From Calcarisporiella thermophila CBS 279.70 (taxonomy: Eukaryota; Calcarisporiellomycota), in NCBI RefSeq assembly GCF_041956535.1, contig NW_027192204.1, positions 499,140 to 563,139 of the forward strand: DNA of 64,000 nt. Direction: 5' to 3'. Under the pieces are notes generated by a model. That model was not told the DNA's origin. It ran no database searches and saw only the letters and a program-made list of their open reading frames with translations. This document shows positions 48,324 to 61,004 of the stretch, in pieces (position 1 is the stretch's first letter; every line of letters starts with the position of its first letter). Both the position numbers and the translations under genes were made by a program.

Positions 48324-49947
48324 TCAAAAATCCGGAAACATCTCTCTGAAAGCGTCGAGCTCATTTCCGGTGGGTAACACGCGCTGCTCGGGGTATTTGT
48401 CAAAGTTGCTTGTGTCCCCGGGGTGTCGGAAGGGGGGCACAAGGGGCGGCGGCTGCTTCCGGTCCAGGACCTTCTGCCAGTCGACGCCTGCGAACCAGGG
48501 GTGCGCTTTGACGTCCTCCGCGCCATGCTTGAGATTGCCGAGGCGCTTCGTGCGATCCAGCGTCAGAAGCCGACGCACAAGGTCACGTGAGTTCTTATCG
48601 AAGTGGAGCGGGAAGTGGATTTTGCCATCGAGAATCTTCTCGTAGGTGCCGAACGGGGTCTCGTCGAAAAAGGGGGGATGCCTAGACATCAACCACGCAA
48701 GGAGCAAAAAAAACGATTAGCACTTGGGGCCCACAGACCGACCTCTCTCCAGCGGTACTTACCCGGCCAGCATCTCAAAGATCAGGATTCCGAGGGCCCA
48801 CCAGTCGACGGCCTTGGAGTGGCCCGAGCTATTCACGATCTCCGGGGCTAGGTACTCGGGGGTGCCGCAGAGCGTCCAAGTCCGATCCTCGACCCGCTTG
48901 GCAAAGCCAAAGTCGGTGATCCGGATATGGCCCTCTTTGTCCAGGAGGAGATTCTCCGGCTTGAGGTCGCGATAGATGACGCCCTGGTTGTGGAGGTACT
49001 CGATGGCAAGGACGATTTCCGCAGCATAGAAGCGGGCCACCTCGGGTTGGAATCGGCCAGCGCGGCGCAGATGGGAGAAGAGCTCGCCGCCCGGCACAAA
49101 GTCCATAAGCATGTAGAGATTTCGCTCGTCCTGGAAGGTGCAGTAGCTGGAGAAGCCGCAGAGAGGAGAGAGAGGAAAGGTAGAAAAGGGGAGTCAGCCT
49201 CAAGGGGGATCTCACAACCGGCAAGGAAAGAGAAAAGTACACCTACAGATTGACGATGAACGGAAACTGGATCTCGGAGAGGATCTTGCGCTCGGAGTTG
49301 ATGTGCTCCACTTGCTTGAGGCGCACCACCTCCGTCTTCTTCAGGATCTTCATTGCGTAGTACGCCCCGTCCTTTTTCAACTTGGCCAGGTGGACTCGGC
49401 CGAAGGTTCCGGTCCCTAGATTGCGAAAGCGAAAAGGCGACATAAGGGAAAGGTTAGCCAGGGACGATCTGGTGAGTAAGAATGGTGGGCAGAGCAAAAG
49501 TACGGTACCTAGTGTTTGCATGAACTCGATGTCCTTGAGCCCGAATTCCGGGCTCGATGTAAAGCAGCTCTTCGATTCCGGGTACACCAATTCCTGCTTC
49601 TGGCATTTCTCCTCTTTCCCCGCACCATCGATGACCTTGCGCCTCCCCAGCACTGCATTGATGATCTTTTTCTCCTTGATCAGCTCCTCCCCCACCTCTG
49701 CAAATGAGGGAGGGGGCAGGCTGTTGGTGGGCTGAGAAGGCAATCGGCGGTGGAATTGGCTACGGCGAACGCTCTCAGAGAGAGAGCGAGAGCGCGAAGT
49801 GGGGGATGCGGGAGGGGGAAACGACAAAGCGGCGGTGGCATTTTCACGGCACAGGGACGGCGGCGTGGGGAGGCAGGAGAGAAGGGAGGCCTTGGAGAGA
49901 GAGTGAGGGGGATTCCATTGCGGATGCTGCTTAAGGGCTCCCACCAT
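48324..49947 (-). CDS. cAMP-dependent protein kinase catalytic subunit
   Basis: AGC-family Ser/Thr kinase of the cAMP pathway. Four exons (49947-49509, 49415-49247, 49146-48763, 48681-48324) keep phase and give 449 residues. A ~135-residue Ser/Pro-rich extension, common in fungal PKAs, precedes the kinase. The kinase has the glycine loop [12 protein letters not shown] lysine in YYAMKILKK, catalytic loop [21 protein letters not shown], activation-loop Thr in [15 protein letters not shown], and APE/DWWALG blocks. The C-terminus is the AGC tail: NFDKYPEQ and a final FREMFPDF, i.e. a hydrophobic motif close to the stop, as in PKA rather than PKC or AKT. I leave the symbol empty because paralogue identity (Tpk/Pka1/PkaC) is unknown. 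Confidence 0.95.
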
Positions 49948-51903
49948 CGTGTCTGGGTGCTGTGCTTGTGCGAGAGGGTTTGGAGGGGAATGAGAACAAC
50001 CGTAGGGGCGCAGAGGAGGCAGAGAGTAACAGGTGGCTGTGAGCAGCGGGGTCGATGGGGAGGATGCTTGGGGAATGGCGAGGACGAGGCAGAATCGACG
50101 GATGAGTAAGAGAGATCAAGGGGGGCAGTTGGAAGGGGACTTTGCTAGTCAAAAGGGAAGGATGGGAGACCCGAGACCAATCAGCGCGCGCAAGAGCATC
50201 GATATCCCATTTTCGTCGGAAAACTGTCGGATCAAAACTATTCATTTTTTGAAACCTTCACCTGATTCCTCCTGAGCCATCGCCAACCCCCCACTTGGGA
50301 GGTTGCGCACGACGTAATGGCGTAATGGCAAGCCCTTTAGAAACCGTCCCCTAGCCCGCCCGCCTTGGCTCCTCTTGAAGCCGCCCTTACCCGGCCGCCT
50401 TCACATGGGCTGCGGCCCTGCTCGCCGCCCTCCACCCAACATCTTGTGAAGCTTTGGACCTCCGCGCTGGGGCTTTATCAGCGCGGCCCGGCCTTGAATG
50501 GTGCGCCCGAGGAGGGATCCTCCGCAATTTTTTCTTCTTGCAGGCCCTGCCTTATCGGTGCGGGGAGATAGAGTTTCAAAAAAGGAAGGCAGATTGGTAC
50601 AACATTGCGAAACCAGAGTTAATTTCTGTCCTCCTTGCAAACTCTCGCCTTGATCCAAATCCTCCCCCCACGCCAGTCTCAACCGGCCGGGCTGGACGGC
50701 CTGCGGCTTGGCCGACTAGCCCCCTGCTTGAGGAGGCGCGGGGGATCGCTCGCATGCTTATCGTGCATATTCGCCTCGCCGGATATGCGGTGGATATTGA
50801 TGTGCGCAAGTGCTGCCATTTGTCTCTCGTTACCCAACGCTACAGATTACAGATGGTGGCTGCGGTGGTGCTGCAGATATTGCTTCTCTCTCGCTTCTCC
50901 ACTCTAGCAATGCTCCGTTAGCCGGCGCCTAATTCTGGGCTGGCCTATAAGGATAGGGGAAGGAAGGGCCTTCATATGGGCCCGTTCTTGTAGAAGCCGC
51001 TGCCGAGATCTGAGTCACGGCCTCGGCCAGGAAGACTCATGCCCGCCCGCGCCACACAGCTCCTGTTTCTTGCATAAGCGAGCAGGACGCGCCTACAGAA
51101 TTGGCCATCTCATCTATTTGGGTTCAAGGCATAAGCAGTCCGTTCCCGAACTCAATTGGCCACCACTTGGCTCTAATCTATCCTAATGGACGGGGCGATT
51201 TGCGACCGCACATGGAACCACAGCTCAAGATCCGGCCTGGGCCGACTCTGCTCGAACCGACTCGATCCAACCCCGCTTCGACCCTCTCTAGGCAGCCAAA
51301 ATGGCCGCAAGCGCAAGTAGCGCAGATGGTGGACCCTTGTAGAGTTGAACAGCGTATGGCCAGACTGTTCTCTTAAACATGCTCCACCAGAATCTGGCTA
51401 CCGGTGTTGCCAAGACACTGGATCATCTATCTTCCGTTTATATGGCTGCTTGCACCCATTCACGAGATACTTCGAATATCTCATCCCCATCCTCAGAGCT
51501 CTCCAGGCTATCCCATCCATAGTCAGTGCCCCCAGTTTGGGTCTACTTTTTACTTCCTGTCTTCTCACGGATGGCCTTCTTGGGTAAAGCCCGCTTATCA
51601 TGCAAAAAGATGACGTCATATTTCATTCTTGAGACCATTTTGTTTATCTATACACACACATGCACGAGCGCATATGAAATGAAGAGGACATGCCCCTACG
51701 AAACACGAAATCCCTTTCTTATCCAAAAAAAAACCTTCTCTAAAAAAACAATGGTTCCACTATATACTTTATTTTAAAGGGGACAGAAAACGAACCAAAA
51801 TAAACGGTAAAGAAAATAGGAAAAGAAAATGGCGAAAAAGCGGGAAAAAAAAAGACTAGAGTGAAAAGAAAATAAAGTACACCTTACCTGCGCCCTTTTT
51901 TTT
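49948..51903. other. Gene-poor stretch upstream of PKA
   Basis: About 1.96 kb. The part next to 49947 should hold the PKA promoter and 5' UTR. Short frames between 50365 and 51777 have no recognisable domains and no splice partners I could find. Nothing else is supported. Confidence 0.5.
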
Positions 51904-53116
51904 TTACTCTCCTGATTTTGCTTTCTTGGCCGCGTTTCCGTTCTATAGAAAACGGGAAATACAAGAGTTTAGCGGGACATCTACTGCTGCACCTTTCACT
52001 GGAGGCATTTCGCTGGGGCCTCTCTATCCCTCCTTACCTCTGACAATCCGAATCGTTCCGCTCGCTTTCTCCTTTTTTCCTCTTCCTCCGGGTCTATGGG
52101 CGCTGTCGATTTGGTCTGCGGCTGTGCTGCGCTCGGCGGCTTCTTTTGCGGTGGTTGTGACGGCGCTGACTGCTGCTTACTCAAAAATTCAGGCGCCTTG
52201 TTCACAATACCAAACCGCTCTTGTCGTTTCTTTAGGGTTTCAGGATCCAAGCTCTACCATGAAATAGAAGGAGATCAGCGATGTTGCGGCTTCCCTACGT
52301 ATCATCTAGGGGCACAAGACTTACCGTTTTGGGATTTTCGACGGGCGTCGCTGTCTTTGCGGGTGCCTCCTCTTTTCCTCCTTTCATCCCAAACTTGGTC
52401 GCGCGCTCTTTTCGCCTCTCTTCCTCTGACAGCGGAATCCCGAAACGCGCCGCACGCTGGCGCCGCTTTTCTTCCTCAGAATCAACCTTGGATGCGGCTT
52501 GGGGCCCCGAGAACGATATGGGCACGTATTTGAAATTGGATCCTTCCTTTTGAACCACCTTAGGCTCCTCTGCTGGCGGTGGTTTAGTCTCGTTGTGCGG
52601 TTGAGATTGCGGAGCGGCGAGTGGTGGGTTGGAGTTGGTTGGGTTGGCGGAGGCTTGAACCTTGGAAGAATCCATAAGCGACTCTATCTTGGGCGGTGCC
52701 AGATCACTAGAAAGCAGAGCAAAAGGACCCGTTAAAAAACTCCCATTCCATAACTCCAACATGATTGGAAGTGAAAAAAAGCAGTAATATATCGCATACT
52801 CTATATTGAAATCATTAGGGGGGGCCAGATGGGCAAATTCATCCCCCGACTGCTGATTATTTGTAGCTGAAGCGCTGTTATTAGCATTGGCAGCATCATA
52901 CTGCGTTAGGCGCTCGATGAGCTCTTCCTTCTTTCCAGTGGTGGGCAGACCCGCTTTCTGGAGGAGTTCCTTTAGTTCCACCACTAGATGGACCATCGAC
53001 AAGATTAGATGAAGCAAACGCGAAGTGCTCGGAATGATCCGAGAGATGGGCCGAAAATAATAGCATGTTTGGAAAAACCTACCTTTCAACGCTTTATACT
53101 TTGTTTCGGATGACAT
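51904..53116 (-). CDS. THO1: SAP-domain mRNA export/transcription factor THO1/SARNP
   Basis: Nuclear RNA/DNA-binding protein linked to TREX-dependent mRNA export. Five exons (53116-53083, 52983-52800, 52706-52325, 52253-52038, 51942-51904) keep phase and give 284 residues. Splicing of the short first exon yields KALKVELKELLQKAGLPTTG, then KKEELIERL, a complete SAP helix-extension-helix. A Pro/Asn-rich linker leads to repeats of the SARNP hallmark R-x-x-R-F-G: RRQRAARFGIPLSEEERRKE, RATKFG, KKRQERFG and RKRAERFG, known in SARNP/Tho1 as helicase (UAP56/Sub2)-binding repeats. The stop is only 163 bp from the next gene's stop-side end, so the two genes are tightly packed on the same strand. Confidence 0.92.
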
Positions 53117-53279
53117 GAAAATAGATATCTTAGCTTACGGCTACAATGGTGCTCTTATTTTTATTTTTTATGAATCATGAAAAAAAAAATAGCGAAACAA
53201 AGAAGAGACGAAAGGGGGACCGGCAAAAGTTTAAGATGATTATCAGAAAAATAAATAGCTCTATTACATCAGGTGAAGT

Positions 53280-54264
53280 CTACAGGGTTGAAAGATTTAC
53301 AAATTGGCTCAGGAAATCGACGTAAACTTTTCTTGCAGCAGCAGTGGACGGAATGAAGTGGCTGTTGAGGAGAGCGTAAACAAGGGGTGAGTTAGAGGCT
53401 TTAGCTAGTGGAAAAGACAGGAGCATCCATGGACTCACCCGCCTTCGTGCCTGTATATTCTTGGGTTCTCAAAATGGGAGGAGAGTTCCTCCGACCTCTC
53501 TGTATTTCATGATAGCTTAGTTTAGCCTTTTTGCTTCCGAATAGGCCTGTTTCCGTCGCTAGCAGCACTTACCGGGCGAAACCACCACGTCCAGATTCCC
53601 AAATACATGCAGCGACGGCGTCTTCACTTTGGGGCTATACAAGCTTTGCAAGGTCTGGGGCCGGGCCATAAACCCTCCCACCAGCCAACAGAACTTGAAT
53701 GAGGGATGCTGGCACCCCGGTAGCTTCTCGCGATGAGTTTCAAGCAAGGACGTGAGTAAGGCAGCCATACACGCTCCCTGTGAAAACCCCATAACTCCAT
53801 CGAAGGGGCCCTGGGAATCAAGAATGCCGGAGAGATAAGTGAGGGTATCCGAGAAATTAGTATATTCAGTGCCTTCATCATTGCTCCTGAACCAGGCGAG
53901 AGGAATGTTCTCTAAAATAAAATGGGCATACGCATATTAATACCACGAAACACGGAGATGAAAAAAAATGAAGTATGGAATGTATGCAGAATAAGAAGGG
54001 GAGCCGAACCTGGGTCATCTAATATATCTTCATTATTTTCTTCTTTGACTCCTTCCTCTGGTATCGGGACCGGAACGACGATCGGTGCCGGAACAAAGAC
54101 TAGCTTTCAATTAGTCGCCATGGTCATGGAGAGGGGAACAGTTCAGCATTATCCTTACTCATTTCAGCCATTTTGCCGAGTGCTTGCCTCCGCAGGGCAC
54201 CTGTCTTCTTGTACAATATGCGGTCGTTTTGAAAATAGCCATGGAGTGCTAAAATTCGGAGCAT
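53280..54264 (-). CDS. FSH1: FSH1-family serine hydrolase (OVCA2-like)
   Basis: Small alpha/beta hydrolase of the Fsh1/OVCA2 family, probably cytosolic. Five exons (54264-54159, 54099-54010, 53911-53573, 53499-53439, 53361-53280) keep phase and give 225 residues (yeast Fsh1 has 243). The start MLRILALHGYFQNDRILYKK is the family N-terminus with the oxyanion HG. The nucleophile elbow is GVMGFSQGACMA (G-x-S-x-G), the acid region FGNLDVVVSP, and the His block HEGGHFIPS. Two exons, including the 61-nt fourth, are needed to connect the acid to the His block. The substrate is unknown; OVCA2 relatives act on acyl esters. Confidence 0.9.
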
Positions 54265-55336
54265 TCTATTAGGCTGAATGAAGGGGAAGGCGAAAGACAA
54301 GAAGAAATCGAGTGCAGAAGCGAGAAATTGACAGTTGAAGTGGCTTATTAATCAATCAAGGGAAACCATATTATTAATGTCCATTGAAGGGATAGACTCT
54401 CCATTTCGCACAAGTCTTAATAGATTGAAGATAAATTTCGTGTATAAAAGCGGTTCGATACAGCTCTTTCCCTTGATTAAGTTGGATCCAATGTAGCAAT
54501 TGAAATGAGTGTGAAATAGATTAGGATGGTTTCTTCCTTCTGCTTCTGGGAGCTAGCAAAGTTTCCCCAAGTTTTGTCGAGCAGCGATAAACGTAATCGA
54601 TTCCACAACTGTCTCCATAAGTATGCCTACCGTGTTTTCGTCTTCTTTTTAGCCAGAGCTTACAAGCCACTCTCGTAGTGCTTTAACACTAGCGCCTTCA
54701 CGTAGATCAAGGGGCTTAAAATGTGGAGAGGAGATGTGGTAGGGACAAATATATATCACGAATACATCCATGAGAGGCTGGGCATCCAATAGGTAATTTT
54801 GTCTAAACTTAACGGAACTATGCGGCTGAACTTAGCAAAAAATGACTCCATAATAAAAGGTTTTGCCGGTCGTATCCTAAAGTTATATCGGGAAAAGCTG
54901 GCTCGAGTGTTTGAGATGTATCTATCCATGCCCCAAAGTGCAGGTCGACGTTATCACCCCTCCCTCCCCATTAATCGAATTCACACGGGATAGCTAACCA
55001 CCCCTCCTTGCTAAATAATGGAGTCTCTATGGGGACCTGTCTTGTTCGCCTATATCCATCTGAATCGAAATTGAGCGCTGCCGTGCCATGGATTGGAAAA
55101 CGTAGTTGGCCTAACTCATCCCTAAGAATCCCGAATCAAGGATCGCAGTCACTCGCAGATTTCCTAAACGGAGATTGCTGACTCTATTAATAATTTGCCG
55201 CCAAAACATATATATTGAGTTTCGAAGGCGTACTTGCCACTCTCTTGGTCGATAACTAATACACCTCCATTCTACCTCCCTCCCCTCTCTCTATATTGCC
55301 TATTTATCGCTTCTTTACTCGACTGCTTGGAACATC
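54265..55336. promoter_or_regulatory. Divergent intergenic region, FSH1 / phosphate carrier
   Basis: This 1072-bp stretch lies between divergent starts. A pyrimidine-rich segment (about 55260-55320) lies just before the carrier start. No gene was seen. Confidence 0.45.
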
Positions 55337-56595
55337 ATGACCCAAATTTCCTCCCCACTCTCCTCTGGCCATTTCAACCAGAAAAAAGCCCCCACCGCCA
55401 CCAAGTTCATTTCCTCTCGGTCATTCATTGCACCTTCCGCTTCCGAATCTTCTGGCATCAAGCTCTACTCCCCGGCCTATTTTGAACTCTGTGCTATTGG
55501 TGGTATGCTCGCTTGTGGGCCCACCCACACTCTCGTTACCCCTCTAGACCTTGTCAAATGCAGACGCCAGGTCAACGCAAGCCTCTACAAAGGAAACTTT
55601 GACGGCTGGGCAAAGATTTACCGGGCCGAAGGCTTACGGGGCGTATTTACCGGATGGGGGCCTACTGCGATCGGTTATTCCCTTCAAGGCGCCTTCAAAT
55701 ACGGGTTCTATGAGGTACCACTCTAGGCTCTGGCTTATTTTATTCGTGTGAAAATGATGAAACTAAATCGCGTGACTCTCTTTTACCCTTAATTTTACTC
55801 ATCGATAGTTGTTCAAACACCAATACTCCGAGCTGGTGGGAGCGGAATATGCCCACAAGTACCGAGATTTGGTGTACATTGCCGCTTCCGCTTCGGCCGA
55901 ATTCTTTGCGGATATTGCGCTGGCGCCTTGGGAAGCGCTCAAAGTCCGAATGCAAACCAGCGTTCCGCCCTTTGCTGCCACTACTCGAGAGGGCTTTGTC
56001 AAATTGAAGAATGCCGAGGGGTTAAATGGATTCTACAAGGGATTGGCGCCGGTAAGGGACACTTGCTCGCCCTCCCCCCCCCCATAGTGGGCCAGATACT
56101 AATCAACAGGATCTTCTTGTTTAGCTTTGGACCCGTCAAATTCCTTACACGGTGGTGAAATTCTTGACGTTTGAACGTGCCGTTGAAACCATCTACTCTT
56201 TCCTCCCTAAGGAAAAGCAAGAGTACAACAGCCTGCAGCAGCTCTCCGTCTCTTTCGCAGGCGGGTATTTTGCCGGTGTGCTTTGTGCAGTCATTTCCCA
56301 TCCCGCCGACGTAGTGGTCTCCAAGCTAAATAACGCAAAGTCCGTGGAGGGAGAGTCCACTGCCGCGGCAATCTTGCGAATTTCCCGACAGCTTGGCTTC
56401 AAGGGAATGTGGACAGGGCTGGGCACGAGGATCATTATGATCGGAACCCTGACCGGCTTGCAATGGTATGTGTTCAACAAGAATTTGCTCGAAACTAGTC
56501 TTTCCCAAAGGTTCTAACTTGGAACTCGTATCAATAGGCTGTTCTATGACACCTTCAAGGTCCAGGTTGGCCTTCCCACTACGGGAGGACACTAA
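55337..56595 (+). CDS. MIR1: Mitochondrial phosphate carrier
   Basis: Inner-membrane SLC25A3-type carrier importing phosphate with protons for ATP synthesis. Four exons (55337-55714, 55809-56051, 56125-56465, 56538-56595) keep phase and give 339 residues. The N-terminal ~45 residues (Ser/Lys-rich, SSRSFIAPSASES) are longer than in yeast Mir1, consistent with a targeting extension. The carrier signatures have the phosphate-carrier forms: TPLDLVKCRRQV, APWEALKVRMQT and HPADVVVSKLN. Other hallmarks are GWGPTAIGYSLQGAFKYGFY, WTRQIPYTVVKF and the C-terminal LFYDTFKVQVGLPTTGGH. AATAAA-like sites follow at 56800-56810. Confidence 0.97.
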
Positions 56596-57038
56596 GGAGA
56601 GCCACTCTTTACCCTGGTCCTCCCTTTGTCCTCTTGCGGTCCCATTGCCATCTTATTGAATCTTTGTTGTCAGGTTTATGATTTTCGCACCAACTATGGT
56701 GATTTTGTATCATTTGTTATTTTATTCATTTCTTTTTCTACTGCAATAGATGGGTGTATGCCTTTTATCAAACCGTGTGTTGCTTTCTATTAGTTTGTAA
56801 ATAAAATAAAGTCTAACAGCAAGCACTATATCTATAAGCAAAGCATCGTGTGGGATGGATTGGTAGGGTTGTAGGGTTGAAGGGAGTTGCGGTGCGGTAT
56901 GGCAGCCATTTTTTTCCCCATAGTGGACTTGGATCCTAGTCTATCGCATTTCAATTTCTTAATGATGGCGAGGGCAGTCACATAAAACAATGCTCATCAG
57001 TGGCAAAAACCGCAGGCTTCTATTCTCTAGAATTATTG
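56596..57038. other. Intergenic, MIR1 3' region and MSH1 promoter
   Basis: This 443-bp stretch has tandem AATAAA-like sites at 56800-56805 and 56805-56810. No gene was seen. Confidence 0.55.
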
Positions 57039-60000
57039 ATGAGATGGAATATGACGATGCGCCATAAATTGCTCCCTAGCCCTCTCCTCCTGCGTCCTCG
57101 CCTTTTACCCCCACCTCCCTACTTTTGCCGCCTGCACCTCCGGTTCCTCTCGGTACCTCAGCATAAGCCAAAGCGGGGAAGGCGGAGAACGATTACCGTG
57201 GAGGAGTTGGGGGTGGTGGGTAAAAATGTAGTGCCACTGCCTCTTTTGGAGGAGAATCAGCCAAAAAAGCGAACAAGGGCACGGAAGAAGAAGGTGGCCG
57301 AAAATGAAGAGGAGCTAATAGGGGAGAAGAAGAGTGCCAATGTCGAGCCCAATATGGAAGAGATGGGTAAGAGCGGCAGCAAGAGTGCGAAAACCGGCGA
57401 TGATCCAAAAAAGGAGGGCGAAATGGCACCCACCAAGATGTTGAAGATAGTGCGGCACAATCGGGAAATGTACCCTCACTGCGTGCTGCTCACCGAGGTT
57501 GGCGAGTTTTATGAGGTAAGAATACCGATTGAGAGCCAATCTCCTGAGCATTTCATCCATCTCTGCCGCCGATTAGCTCTACGAGGACCAAGCTGCAGAA
57601 ATTGGGCCGCTTCTTGACCTCAAGGTTACCCTCAAGACATTCCGCAAACAGGCCATTCCATTCACCGGCTTCCCTTCGCGCCACCTGGATCGATACTTGG
57701 AACTGCTTGTCAACAAGCTCGGGCGACACGTTGCACTCTGTGAACAGCTGGGGCGGGGGGTGGATGTGCCAAGGCGGGTAACGCGCATCATCACGCCGGG
57801 AACCTTGGTGGATGAGGGCTTTCTCGATCCGCACGAGAACAACTTTTTGTTGGCGATCACACACGAGATGGGGGAACAGGGGCGGATCGGGCTTGCCTGG
57901 CTCGATCTTTCCACGGGCGATTTTGTCACCTCCACCTCGAGCGCAATGACCCTTGACGACGATCTGGCACGCATCCGGCCACGAGAGATCATCATCCCGG
58001 GGGACAGCAAAAAGCTGCTCGCGCTGCTCCAGAAGGAGGAGGATCCCACCTCGCCGTCCTATGCGCTTACCCAGCGCCCCCTATCTGCCTTTGAGAACAC
58101 CTCTGCTCTGCTGACTCTTTTTCCCGACTTAAGGGCGAGCGAACCGGAGCAGCGTGCGAGTGCGGCGCTTCTGGAATACGTGGACAGCACTCAGATGGGG
58201 CAGCGGCCTCGGCTAAGATCGCCGATACGGTTCAGCGGGGAAGAGGTGATGCGAATAGACCGGAGCACCCTGAAGTCTTTGGAGCTTGTGAGCAATTTGC
58301 GGGAGGGTGGGAAGAAGGGAAGCCTGCTGCATGTCTTGGATCGAACCACCACCCGGGCGGGCTCTCGGCTGTTGACAGAATGGTTAAGTGCGTAGAAAGA
58401 AAATATTGCTACCTCACTGATGTTTCACAGCTCTAACCGGAGAGGCTTTTTTTATGCGTTTTCGCTTTCTCCTCTAGCGTCTCCCCTAACGGACGTCTCT
58501 CAGATCAACGCACGCCTCGACCTGGTCGAGTTCTTTCACTTCGAATCCCACCTCCTTGATGACTTGCGAGCCACCTTGCGTGCATCGGGGGATGCACAGC
58601 GCGCCATCCAGCGCCTGTCCCTTAACCGCGGCCGCCCTGGAGATCTACTCGATGTGCGATATACGATCGAAGCGATGGAGAAGGTGCGAAACCAGTTGCA
58701 GCGAGAAATGGCGCGGAAAACGGTCCCACCCTCGGTGATGGCATGCGTGGAGGGGCTGAGGCCACCGTTAGAGGTGGCCAGGGCGATTGAGCAAGCGTTT
58801 GAGGAGGGACGGGTGAAGAATTCCAGCACAGCTCCGAATGCGCCGGGGAATGAGGCCGGCTATGGGAATGTCAAGCGCGAGTTCAATGAGCGGTTGAAGG
58901 AGCTGTACGCGAAGCTGGAGCAGTTGTTGCGTGAGAAGGACCGGCTCCAGGATCGATATCGCGCGGAGTTCTCCGCGCCCCAGCTCGTGCTGCTCACCCA
59001 TGCCCAAACTCGCCACGTCATCGAGGTTTCGCACCGCGAGTCCTCCCTCCTCTCGTCGTCCCCCCGGGTCACGCTGGTGCAGCATAACCAGACGAAGCGT
59101 CGGTACCAGACACAAGAGTGGGTCGAGCTGTCGCGGGAGATCGAGGAGACCCATGCCCGGCTGATGGAGGAGGAGGCGCAAGTGTTCGAGAGCATACGGG
59201 AGATGGTGATGCGCGAGGCGGCGGGCATTATCGAGAATTGCCGGATGCTGGCGCGAATGGACGTGGCGGCCGCGTTTGCGTTCTTGGCCCGAGAGAAGGG
59301 GTATGTTCGCCCGCGGGTGCTCGAGGATTCGCAGCGGCACATGGTGCTGCACGGGAGGCACCCCGTGGTGGAGCACGTGCTCCAGACACGGAGCAAGATG
59401 TTTGTGAAGAACGACTGCGTGCTGGACGAGGAGCGCGTATGGCTGCTCACGGGGCCCAACATGGGCGGCAAGTCCACGTTCCTGAGGCAGAATGCGCTGA
59501 TGTGCGTGATGGCGCAGATAGGGTGCTTCGTGCCGGCGGAGCGGGCGGAGCTGGGGGTCGTCGACCGGCTCTTCAGCCGGGTGGGGGCCTCGGACTCCCT
59601 TGCACAGGATCGCTCGACCTTCATGGTGGAGATGCTGGAGACGGCGGCGATTCTTCGCGATGCGACGCCGCGATCGCTGGTGATCATGGACGAGGTGGGG
59701 CGCGGGACCGCCCACTTCGACGGGTTGTCGATAGCGTACGCGGCACTGCGGCATCTCTTCCATCGGCGCGGGTGCAGGGTGTTGTTTGCCACGCACTACC
59801 ACGAGCTGGCCGACATGATCGGCCGCCAGGAGGGGATCGGCTGCTACCACACGGGCATGGGGGAGGACGTGGCGGGGGGCGGGTTCCGCTTCGTCCACAA
59901 GCTGCAGAAGGGCGTGTGCCGCAAGTCCTACGGGCTGGTGGTGGCCCGCATGGCGGGGGTGCCGGAGGAGGTGCTCCGGGTGGCGGGGGACACCATGCGG

Positions 60001-60114
60001 TGGCTGGAGGAGCGCGAGCGCATGAAGAACTGGCTCTTGATGCGAGAGGAGAAGAGGCTGGAGGAGGGGGAGGCGGCTGAGGATTTGAAACGGGAGGAGG
60101 CCCGGCCCGGCTAG
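57039..60114 (+). CDS. MSH1: Mitochondrial DNA mismatch-repair protein, MutS homologue 1
   Basis: MutS-family ATPase that guards mitochondrial DNA. Three exons (57039-57515, 57577-58387, 58478-60114) keep phase and give 974 residues (yeast Msh1 has 959). The N-terminus (RHKLLPSPLLLRPRLLPPPP) is Arg/Leu-rich, a likely matrix signal; starts at 57051 or 57057 would serve as well. The mismatch-reading Phe-x-Glu motif is present as GEFYE just before the first intron. Domain III begins LTDVSQINARLDLVEFF. The ATPase has Walker A LTGPNMGGKSTFLRQN, Walker B LVIMDEVGRGT and the FATHYHEL switch, then SYGLVVARMAGVP. The large last exon is strongly GC-rich, which leaves long open frames on the other strand that are not genes. 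Confidence 0.95.
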
Positions 60115-60465
60115 TACACGGCCACGAAAAACGGCACCTCCTCGCCTCCTCCCCCACCCCCTACGGCATCCCATGTACTCTACCAACCTCATCCTCGTTC
60201 TTGCACCCTTTTCTCTCTTTTTTTTTTTTCCTCTATTGCTGCCCTTTTCTTTTTCTTTTTTTCTCGCTTTGGTTCCCTGAAGACCTGTAACACTAGAAAG
60301 CGCCAGGGATGCTCCCTGTTCTTTATTTTCTTTGGATGGTTGAATTGCTTAAGATAGTATTAGGGGATCATGACATTTCATTTCGGTGGAAATAAAAAAT
60401 GGGTAATATACAACATCTGCATAGAGCAACATAAACGCCATGGCGTTTGCTTCCTAGGGGCAGCG
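60115..60465. other. Convergent 3' intergenic region
   Basis: This 351-bp stretch lies between MSH1 and the DUF7727-like gene. It has a T/C-rich tract at about 60210-60270. No gene was seen. Confidence 0.55.
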
Positions 60466-61004
60466 CTACCTTGGCAAGTTTCCCCAATCTTCCGCTTCAT
60501 CTCTCCACCAAGCTATAGTATAGGCAAGGGCCGCGATGAAATAATACAAGCTCGAATTCATGGTTTGCACACCCAGGAAGGCTATCATCGAGACGGCAGT
60601 CAGTCCGATGGCGCGAGGGAGATGGAAATGCGACAGCTTATATAGAGGGCCGAGGGGTAGTTCGAGGGCCAGGATGATGATGGCAGTGGTTCTAGTAGCA
60701 AAGAACAAAATTAGAGATGATTAGACAATGAACACGGGGATGGCCGGGTGGACAAGGGATATTACAAGGTAATGAGCGGAAGAATTGGAACCGGGAAGAA
60801 GAGGAAGTTGGTCGCGCGGGTCCAAAATCCAAACGTAGGGGAGGGGTCGAAAATCCCAAGCAGGCTACCTACCACTTGGACTTAAAGAAACAGACATTAG
60901 CTTGGGGAAAGAGGGGAAGGATGGATTGCAATTGATGTCATACTGAATGTGGCAGCAAGGGCGACTGTGCGGCCCCACATACTCCATCGAAGTTTATTTC
61001 CCAT
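60466..61004 (-). CDS. Small polytopic membrane protein, DUF7727-like
   Basis: Three exons (61004-60944, 60868-60766, 60691-60466) keep phase and give 129 residues. The product starts MGNKLRWSMWGRTVALAATF and has about four hydrophobic segments: the start helix, FLFFPVPILPLITL with IIILALELPLG, AIGLTAVSMIAFLGV and YYFIAALAYTIAWW, then a short polar end (DEAEDWGNLPR). The order (MGN start, an A-L-E-x-P-L segment, a final Tyr/Ala-rich helix) matches my memory of a fungal domain of unknown function, DUF7727. No function is known. The model depends on two short introns whose phases fit exactly, but a gene this small deserves transcript support. Confidence 0.65.

Noticed and set aside
47174-48526. 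Long open frames running through N-runs near 47.6-48.2 kb, and a similar one at 8715-9488
   Set aside because: They are open only because N codons are not stops. Flanking residues are low complexity or out of frame with the real gene.
50355-51600. Possible gene or transposon remnant upstream of PKA
   Set aside because: Only short frames, no transposase or reverse-transcriptase motifs, no terminal repeats and no plausible exon chain.
58768-60192. 474-residue antisense open frame opposite MSH1, plus other long frames there
   Set aside because: The last MSH1 exon is very GC-rich, so stop codons are rare in every frame. The antisense product is a Leu/His/Arg/Pro-biased shadow without domains, while the sense frame carries all MutS motifs.
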